Part shown: one piece after another, positions 58,863-64,000 of the stretch
Position numbering within the stretch: position 1 is the stretch's first letter
How the letters are laid out: each line of letters begins with the position of its first letter
Assembly: GCA_014655195.1 (NCBI GenBank)
Contig: BNBH01000014.1
Location: forward strand, 62,001-126,000
Length of the DNA stretch: 64,000 nucleotides
Source: Streptomyces cellulosae
Lineage (GTDB): Bacteria > Actinomycetota > Actinomycetes > Streptomycetales > Streptomycetaceae
Direction of reading: 5' to 3'
Position numbers and translations under genes: made by a program
The notes under the pieces: generated by a model
Seen by the model: only the letters and a program-made list of their open reading frames with translations
Database searches by the model: none
What the model was told of the DNA's origin: nothing

Positions 58863-59380
58863 GTCGTGCCGGGGACCGCGCCCCGCCGTTGCTGCACGAC
58901 GTGATGCAGCTCGTGGTAGAGGGTCTGCGGCTGAGAGACGTCACCGACGATGTCGCTGCCCGAGGTGAAGGCGACGGCGCCCAGGGCGCGGGAGACCTCG
59001 ATGTCCTTCGGGCCGTCATGAATCCGCACCGCGCTGTAGGTGTCCCTGGGGGTGCCCAGTCTGGCCTCCGCGTCCCGCTGGACCGACGTCGGCAGGGAGC
59101 GGCCGGGCGAGCCGAGGACGCTCTTCACCGCCGCGCCGGTCGCCTCCTCGGTGGTCTGCGTCCCGTGCCCGCAGTCGGCGCCGTGCCGGTGCGCCTCCCG
59201 TTGCAGGGCGCGTGAGACAGCCCTGTTGCCGGCGGTCCGCTGGAGCGCGGTGACGTCACCCGGCGTGAGACCGGCGCCCCGGGAGAGCAACGCCCGGTCC
59301 GGGTCCGCCGACGGGTTCCTGGTGACAGGGACGCGCGGTCTCGTCCCGTCCTGCGCCTTCTCCGAGTCCTGCGCGCGCAT
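58847..59380 (-). CDS. N-terminal part of a split eCIS-core-domain (DUF4157) protein
   Basis: 177 residues. The start has the usual leader MRAQDSEKAQDGTR and the LTPGDVTALQRTAGNRAVSRAL motif, then the DUF4157 domain: ARLGTPRDTYSAVRIHDGPKD, ALGAVAFTSGSDIVG and LYHELHHVVQQ, where HELHH is the zincin-like metal motif. DUF4157 is the eCIS core domain linked to cargo of extracellular contractile injection systems. The domain is cut off: after GAVPGT the frame runs TWATA-stop, while the expected MGNGLKVSD continues in another frame. One missing base near 58862 explains this. An upstream ATG at 59425 is possible. Confidence 0.8.
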   Translation of the reverse strand: MRAQDSEKAQDGTRPRVPVTRNPSADPDRALLSRGAGLTPGDVTALQRTAGNRAVSRALQREAHRHGADCGHGTQTTEEATGAAVKSVLGSPGRSLPTSVQRDAEARLGTPRDTYSAVRIHDGPKDIEVSRALGAVAFTSGSDIVGDVSQPQTLYHELHHVVQQRRGAVPGTTWATA

Positions 59381-59498
59381 GCGACGAAGCCCCTCCGGTG
59401 AACGTACGTGGTCCCCACCTTGCATACGTCACGGAAGCGCGCGGCCATAAGGACGAAAAGGGCACCGCTGGCTGCCCTTTGGGACGCGCGTGGCCTGC

Positions 59499-60317
59499 CT
59501 ACTCCTGCGGTCGCCCCGCCGTCACCGCGTAGAAGGCGACCGCCGCCGCCGCGCCCACGTTGAGGGAGTCCACGCCGTGGGACATCGGGATGCGGACCCA
59601 GGTGTCGGCGGCGGCGAGGGCGCGGCGGGACAGGCCTGTGCCTTCCGCGCCCAGCATCAGGGCCACCCGGTCCATGCGGTGCGGGGCCGTCTCGTCGAGG
59701 GTGTGGGCGCGTTCGTCCGGGGTGAGGGCGAGGACGGTGAAGCCCAGCTCCTGGACCGTCGTCAGGTCCTTGGGCCACGTTTCCAGGCGGGCGTACGGGA
59801 CGGAGAAGACGGCGCCCATGGAGACCTTGACGCTGCGGCGGTACAACGGGTCGGCGCAGTCCGGGGAGAGCAGCACCGCGTCCATGCCGAGCGCGGCGGC
59901 CGAGCGGAAGATCGCGCCGATGTTGGTGTGGTCGTTGACCGACTCCATGACGACGACGCGGCGGGCCGTGCGGAGCACGTCGGCGGGGTCGGGCAGCGGC
60001 CGGCGCTGCATGGAGGCGAGCGCGCCACGGTGCACGTGGTAGCCGGTGACCTGCTCGGCGAGGGCGGGTTCCACGACGTACACGGGGGCTTCGGAGCGGT
60101 CGATGACGTCCTTCATGACGTCGACCCACTTCTGCGACAGCAGCATGGAGCGCATGCCGTAACCCGCGTCGCCCGCCCGCCGGATGACCTTCTCGCCCTC
60201 GGCGATGAACAGGCCCTCGGCGGGTTCGCGGCGGCGGCGCAGCTCGACGTCCGTGAGGTTGGTGTAGTCGTGCAGGCGCGGGTCGGCGGGGTCGTCGACG
60301 GTGATGATCTCGCCCAT
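59499..60317 (-). CDS. TrmH/SpoU-family RNA 2'-O-methyltransferase
   Basis: 272 residues with a SPOUT knotted C-terminal domain: MESVNDHTNIGAIFRSAAALG (motif 1), LMLGAEGTGLSRRAL (motif 2) and IPMSHGVDSLNVGAAAAVAFY (motif 3), which bind AdoMet. The N-terminal substrate-binding domain contains GLFIAEGEKVIRRAG. The target (tRNA or 23S rRNA) cannot be assigned. It starts one base after the cobA stop, so it is co-transcribed with cobA. Confidence 0.93.
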   Translation of the reverse strand: MGEIITVDDPADPRLHDYTNLTDVELRRRREPAEGLFIAEGEKVIRRAGDAGYGMRSMLLSQKWVDVMKDVIDRSEAPVYVVEPALAEQVTGYHVHRGALASMQRRPLPDPADVLRTARRVVVMESVNDHTNIGAIFRSAAALGMDAVLLSPDCADPLYRRSVKVSMGAVFSVPYARLETWPKDLTTVQELGFTVLALTPDERAHTLDETAPHRMDRVALMLGAEGTGLSRRALAAADTWVRIPMSHGVDSLNVGAAAAVAFYAVTAGRPQE

Positions 60318-60318
60318 C

Positions 60319-61554
60319 TCAGGCGGCCGTCCCGTCCGGGCCCACGGCCACGACGTCGCCGATGACGATGACCGCCGGGGGCTTCACGTCCTGGGCGACG
60401 ACCGTCTCGCCGACCGTGGCGAGGGTGGCGTCGACGCGGCGCTGGGCGGCGGTGGTGCCCTCCTGGACGAGGGCGACCGGGGTGTCCGGGGACTTGCCGT
60501 GCGCGACGAGGGTCTCGGCGATCCGGCCGATCTTGTCGACGCCCATGAGGATCACCAGGGTGCCGGTCAGCTTGGCCAGGGACGGCCAGTCGACCAGGGA
60601 GCGCTCGTCGTCGGGGGCGACATGGCCGCTGACCACGGTGAACTCGTGCGCCACACCGCGGTGGGTGACGGGGATGCCGGCCGCGCCCGGCACGGAGATG
60701 GAGCTGGAGATGCCCGGGACGACGGTGCAGGGGATGCCGGCCTCGGTGAGGGCGTGCAGTTCCTCCATGCCGCGCCCGAAGACGTACGGGTCGCCGCCCT
60801 TGAGGCGGACCACGGCCTTGCCCTGCTTGGCGTGCTCGATCAGCGCGTCGTTGATGGCCTCCTGCGCCATGAACCGCCCGTAGGGGATCTTCGCCGCGTC
60901 GATCACCTCGACATGCGGCGGGAGTTCGGCGAGGAGGTCGCGCGGGCCGAGGCGGTCGGCGATGACGACGTCGGCCTCGGCGAGCAGACGGCGGCCGCGC
61001 ACGGTGATGAGGTCCGGGTCGCCGGGGCCGCCGCCGACGAGGGCGACGCCCGCCGTGCGGGTGCGGTGGTGCGGGGCGACGAGGGTGCCGTCGCGCAGTC
61101 CTTCGACCACGGCGTCGCGGACGGCCGCGGTGTGCCGGGGGTCGCGTCCTCGCGCGTCGGTGGTGAGCACGGCGACGGTGACGCCCTCGCTGTGTCCGGT
61201 CGCCGGGGTCCAGGCGGTGGCCTGGTCGGCGTCGTCGGAGCGGACGCACCAGACGCGGTGCGCCTCGGCCTCGGCGGACGCGGCGGTGTTGGCGTCGGGG
61301 TCGCTGGTGGCGATCAGCGCGTACCAGGCGTCGGCGAGGTCGCCCTCGGCGTAGGGGCGGCGGTGCCAGGTGATCTCACCGGCGTCCGCCATGGCCTCCA
61401 CGGAGGGGGTGGCCTCCGGTGACACGAGGTGGATGTCGGCGCCCGCCCTGATCAGGGCGGGGAGACGCCGCTGGGCGACCTGACCGCCGCCGAGGACGAC
61501 GACCCGGCGTCCGGTGAGGCGGAGGCCTACGGGGTAGGGCGGGTGTTCGGCCAT
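60319..61554 (-). CDS. cobA: Uroporphyrinogen-III C-methyltransferase fused to precorrin-2 dehydrogenase-like domain
   Basis: 411 residues, a CysG-like fusion. Residues 1-150 are the SirC/Met8 NAD-binding domain (VVVLGGGQVAQRRLPALIRAGADIHL, GRDPRHTAAVRDAVVEG). Residues from about 165 are the SUMT domain (VGGGPGDPDLITVRG, YVFGRGMEELHAL, VVPGISSSISVPGAAGIPVTHRG), which makes precorrin-2 for siroheme and B12. The ATG at 61554 follows GAGGAG. It sits downstream of the BluB-CobT gene, linking two steps of cobamide synthesis. Confidence 0.94.
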   Translation of the reverse strand: MAEHPPYPVGLRLTGRRVVVLGGGQVAQRRLPALIRAGADIHLVSPEATPSVEAMADAGEITWHRRPYAEGDLADAWYALIATSDPDANTAASAEAEAHRVWCVRSDDADQATAWTPATGHSEGVTVAVLTTDARGRDPRHTAAVRDAVVEGLRDGTLVAPHHRTRTAGVALVGGGPGDPDLITVRGRRLLAEADVVIADRLGPRDLLAELPPHVEVIDAAKIPYGRFMAQEAINDALIEHAKQGKAVVRLKGGDPYVFGRGMEELHALTEAGIPCTVVPGISSSISVPGAAGIPVTHRGVAHEFTVVSGHVAPDDERSLVDWPSLAKLTGTLVILMGVDKIGRIAETLVAHGKSPDTPVALVQEGTTAAQRRVDATLATVGETVVAQDVKPPAVIVIGDVVAVGPDGTAA

Positions 61555-61710
61555 CAGCTGGGGCTCCTCGGACGAGCGATGGGTCAGCGGGCACGCTGCG
61601 GCGTCGGAGCGGGCCTGACGTGGCATTTTATGCCCGCGGGCGGCGAAGGTGGGGTGGGTCCGGGGAGTGGGACGGGTCTCACCCGGGACCGGCGCGCCGT
61701 ACGCGGCCGC

Positions 61711-61761
61711 CACGGGCGGCGTCCCCGCCCGCCCGTGGCGATGCGGGCGGGGACGTCCGTG
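61711..61761 (-). terminator. Terminator hairpin after cobT
   Basis: CACGG plus GTCCCCGCCCGC pairs with GCGGGCGGGGAC plus CCGTG (arms 61711-61732 and 61743-61761, small internal loop), a few bases beyond the cobT stop and before cobA. Confidence 0.75.
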
Positions 61762-61764
61762 CCT

Positions 61765-64000
61765 CTACTTCTCCGTCACGCCCGCCGAGTCGAACGTGGC
61801 GACCTCGTGCATGGCGCGGGCCGTGCTCTGCACGAGCGGGAGCGCGAGCAGCGCGCCCGTGCCCTCGCCGAGCCGCAGGTCGAGATCGACCAGCGGGCGC
61901 AGGCCCAGCTTGTTGAGCGCGGCCACATGGCCGGGCTCCGCGCTGCGGTGGCCGGCGATGCAGGCCGCGAGGACCTCCGGCGCGATGGCGCGGGCGACCA
62001 GGGCGGCGGCGCCGGCGCTGACGCCGTCCAGGATCACCGGCGTACGCAACGACGCACCGCCGAGCAGCAGGCCCACCATCGCCGCGTGCTCGAACCCTCC
62101 GACCGCGGCCAGCACGCCGAGCGGGTCGGACGGGTCCGGCTGGTGCAGGTCCAGGGCGCGGCGCACGACGTCGGTCTTGCGGGCGAGCGTCTCGTCGTTG
62201 ATGCCGGTGCCGCGGCCCGTGACCTCGGCCGGGTCGGCGCCGGTGTACACGGAGATGAGGGCCGCGGACGCCGTGGTGTTCGCGATGCCCATCTCACCGG
62301 TGAGCAGGGCCTTGTTGCCGGCCGCGACCAGGTCGCGGGCGGTCTCGATGCCCACCTCGATGGCCTGCTTGGCCTCCTCGCGGGTCATGGCGGGCCCGGC
62401 GGTCATGTCGGACGTGCCGGCGCGGATCTTGCGCGGCAGCAGTCCGGGCGTGGCCGGCAGGTCGGAGGAGACGCCCACGTCGACCACGCACACCTCGGCG
62501 CCGACCTGGGCGGCGAAGGCGTTGCACACCGCTCCGCCGCCGAGGAAGTTGGCCACCATCTGGGCGGTGACCTCCTGCGGCCAGGGGGTGACGCCCTGGG
62601 CGTGCACCCCGTGGTCACCGGCGAAGATCGCGACGGCGGCGGGCTCGGGGATCGGCGGCGGGCACTGCCGGGACAGCCCCGACAGCTGGGCGGAGATGAT
62701 CTCCAGCATGCCGAGCGCTCCGGCCGGCTTGGTCATGCGCTTCTGGCGCTCCCACGCCTCGCCGAGCGCCTTGGCGTCCAGCGGGCGGATCTGCGCGACG
62801 GTCTCGGCAAGCAGGTCGTGGGGGTCCTCTCCGGGCAGGGCGCGGCGGCCGTACGTCTCCTCGTGCACCACCCAGGACAGGGGGCGCCGCTTGGACCAGC
62901 CGGCCTGCATCAGCTCGGGCTCGTCCGGGAACTCGTCGACGTAGCCGACGCACAGGTAGGCGACGACCTCCAGGTGCTCGGGCAGGTCCAGGGCGCGGAC
63001 CATCTCCCGCTCGTCGAAGAAGCTGACCCAGCCGACGCCGAGGCCCTCCGCGCGGGCGGCGAGCCAGAGGTTCTCCACCGCGAGCGCCGAGGAGTACGGC
63101 GCCATCTGCGGCTGGGTGTGCCGGCCGAGGGTGTGGCGACCGCCGCGCGTGGGGTCGGCGGTGACCACGATGTTCACCGGGGTGTCGAGGATGGCCTCGA
63201 TCTTCAGTTCCTTGAACTGCTTGGCCCGGCCCTTGGGGAGCGTCTTGGCGTAGGCCTCGCGCTGGCGCGTCGCCAGTTCGTGCATCCGGCGCCGGGTCTC
63301 CTCGGAGCGGATGACGACGAAGTCCCAGGGCTGCGAGTGCCCGACGGAGGGCGCGGTGTGGGCGGCCTCCAGGACGCGCAGCAGCACCTCGTGCGGGATG
63401 GGGTCGCCGCGGAAGCCGTTGCGGATGTCGCGGCGCTCGCGCATCACCTTGAGCACGGCCTCGCGCTCGGCGTCCGCGTAACCGGGGGCGGCGGGACCGG
63501 CCGGCTCGGGCTGCCGCGCGGGCTCGGGCTCGACGCCGGCGCCCTGGGTGTCCAGGTCGTCGGGGGTCTGGGCGAGTTCGGCGTCGGCGTCGGGGGCCTC
63601 AGGGGCCGTCTCCTCGGGGACCGGCACGCCCTGCGGCGGGGTCGGGGCGAGGTGGGGCGCGGTGGGCACGGTGCCGTCCACGGGGACGAACTGGCCCAGC
63701 GGCTGGTCCGCCTCGGGCTCCAGCGGCAGGGTGCCGGGCAGCGGGGTCGCGTGCGCGGGCGTCTGCTGGGGGCCCTGGACGGGCTCGGAGGCGGCAGGGG
63801 GCTCGACCGCGGACGCGGGGCCCGGGGCGGGCTCGACGGCCTCCGGGGCGGCCGGTTCGGCGGGCGCGGGGGCCACGTCGGGGACCAGTTCCGCCGTGGG
63901 GGCGACGGCCTCCGGCGCGGGGGCAACGGCTTCGGAGGCGGGGGCAAGGGCCTCGGGCGCGGGGGCAAGGGCCTCGGGCGCGGGGGCAACGGCTTCGGGC
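61765..64000 (-). CDS. cobT: BluB-CobT fusion: dimethylbenzimidazole synthase / DMB phosphoribosyltransferase (5' end missing)
   Basis: Partial: the frame runs open to the window edge, so the N-terminus is outside. The visible 745 residues have a Pro/Ala/Glu-rich region with heptad repeats (APAPEAL/V), then a BluB flavin domain (RERRDIRNGFRGDPIPHEVLLR, HTAPSVGHSQPWDF) that makes 5,6-dimethylbenzimidazole from FMN, then CobT (RQKRMTKPAGALGMLE, AIFAGDHGVHAQGVT, LGEGTGALLALPLVQS with the catalytic Glu) that attaches it to ribose phosphate for the lower ligand of B12. The fusion puts consecutive steps in one chain. The start codon cannot be assigned. Confidence 0.92.
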   Translation of the reverse strand, partial: PEAVAPAPEALAPAPEALAPASEAVAPAPEAVAPTAELVPDVAPAPAEPAAPEAVEPAPGPASAVEPPAASEPVQGPQQTPAHATPLPGTLPLEPEADQPLGQFVPVDGTVPTAPHLAPTPPQGVPVPEETAPEAPDADAELAQTPDDLDTQGAGVEPEPARQPEPAGPAAPGYADAEREAVLKVMRERRDIRNGFRGDPIPHEVLLRVLEAAHTAPSVGHSQPWDFVVIRSEETRRRMHELATRQREAYAKTLPKGRAKQFKELKIEAILDTPVNIVVTADPTRGGRHTLGRHTQPQMAPYSSALAVENLWLAARAEGLGVGWVSFFDEREMVRALDLPEHLEVVAYLCVGYVDEFPDEPELMQAGWSKRRPLSWVVHEETYGRRALPGEDPHDLLAETVAQIRPLDAKALGEAWERQKRMTKPAGALGMLEIISAQLSGLSRQCPPPIPEPAAVAIFAGDHGVHAQGVTPWPQEVTAQMVANFLGGGAVCNAFAAQVGAEVCVVDVGVSSDLPATPGLLPRKIRAGTSDMTAGPAMTREEAKQAIEVGIETARDLVAAGNKALLTGEMGIANTTASAALISVYTGADPAEVTGRGTGINDETLARKTDVVRRALDLHQPDPSDPLGVLAAVGGFEHAAMVGLLLGGASLRTPVILDGVSAGAAALVARAIAPEVLAACIAGHRSAEPGHVAALNKLGLRPLVDLDLRLGEGTGALLALPLVQSTARAMHEVATFDSAGVTEK

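Noticed and set aside
61555..61764. Cobalamin riboswitch before cobA
   Set aside because: The 210-bp gap contains the cobT terminator and no B12-box-like sequence was recognised.

Overview
The window reads as the core chromosome of a Streptomyces species. The DNA is very GC-rich, third codon positions are nearly all G or C, GTG/TTG starts and GTGA/ATGA stop-start overlaps are common, and an intact ssgB (an SsgA-like sporulation gene confined to sporulating actinomycetes) is present. From memory, gene order matches the relA/secDF/ruvCAB/pdxST/thrS/ssgB part of the S. coelicolor chromosome; no search was run. There is no rRNA, prophage, IS element or integrase. Most genes up to 38 kb are on the minus strand.

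Region 1 (1-25.4 kb) is housekeeping. It holds mltG, ruvX, alaS with two small membrane proteins, rpsD, rarA, a VKOR-type oxidoreductase, hisS with an MBL hydrolase, a membrane cyclophilin and a DUF349 protein (the last two on plus), rel (ppGpp), apt, secF-secD-yajC, ruvB-ruvA-ruvC, a YebC regulator and pdxT-pdxS. Perfect hairpins separate several transcription units.

Region 2 (25.5-39.1 kb) starts with a LemA-like protein and a coupled phosphatidylinositol-mannoside set (pgsA, acyltransferase, mannosyltransferase). Divergent from it lie an EF-G paralogue and a large membrane protein of unknown function. A HIT hydrolase and thrS follow, then a DUF4365 nuclease-like gene coupled to an unknown gene and divergent from a DnaQ-like exonuclease. 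Downstream of thrS are two hairpin repeats that resemble a worn type I-E CRISPR repeat pair.

Region 3 (39.2-46.9 kb) is an accessory carbohydrate module between two identical tRNA-Val(CAC) genes. It has a solute-binding lipoprotein, two sugar ABC permeases, a YesL-like protein, a Tat-exported YetA/PcRGLX-type rhamnogalacturonan exolyase candidate and an SRPBCC protein. A sigma70-type promoter followed by two tandem LacI-type operators precedes it. No ATPase or repressor gene is nearby.

Region 4 (46.9-64 kb) holds a TIGR02611-type protein, ssgB, a CGNR zinc-finger regulator, a 50-residue membrane ORF, a DsbA-like protein, a GNAT protein and pabC-pabB. A tRNA cluster (Gly-Cys-Val-Val-Val) follows, then a zinc-ribbon protein, an APH-like phosphotransferase, a 59-bp tandem-repeat array, small membrane/unknown proteins, a Ser/Thr kinase, a frameshifted eCIS-core (DUF4157) gene, a TrmH-family methylase, cobA and a BluB-CobT fusion cut by the window edge. 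Coordinates of RNA genes, hairpins and starts were read by eye.
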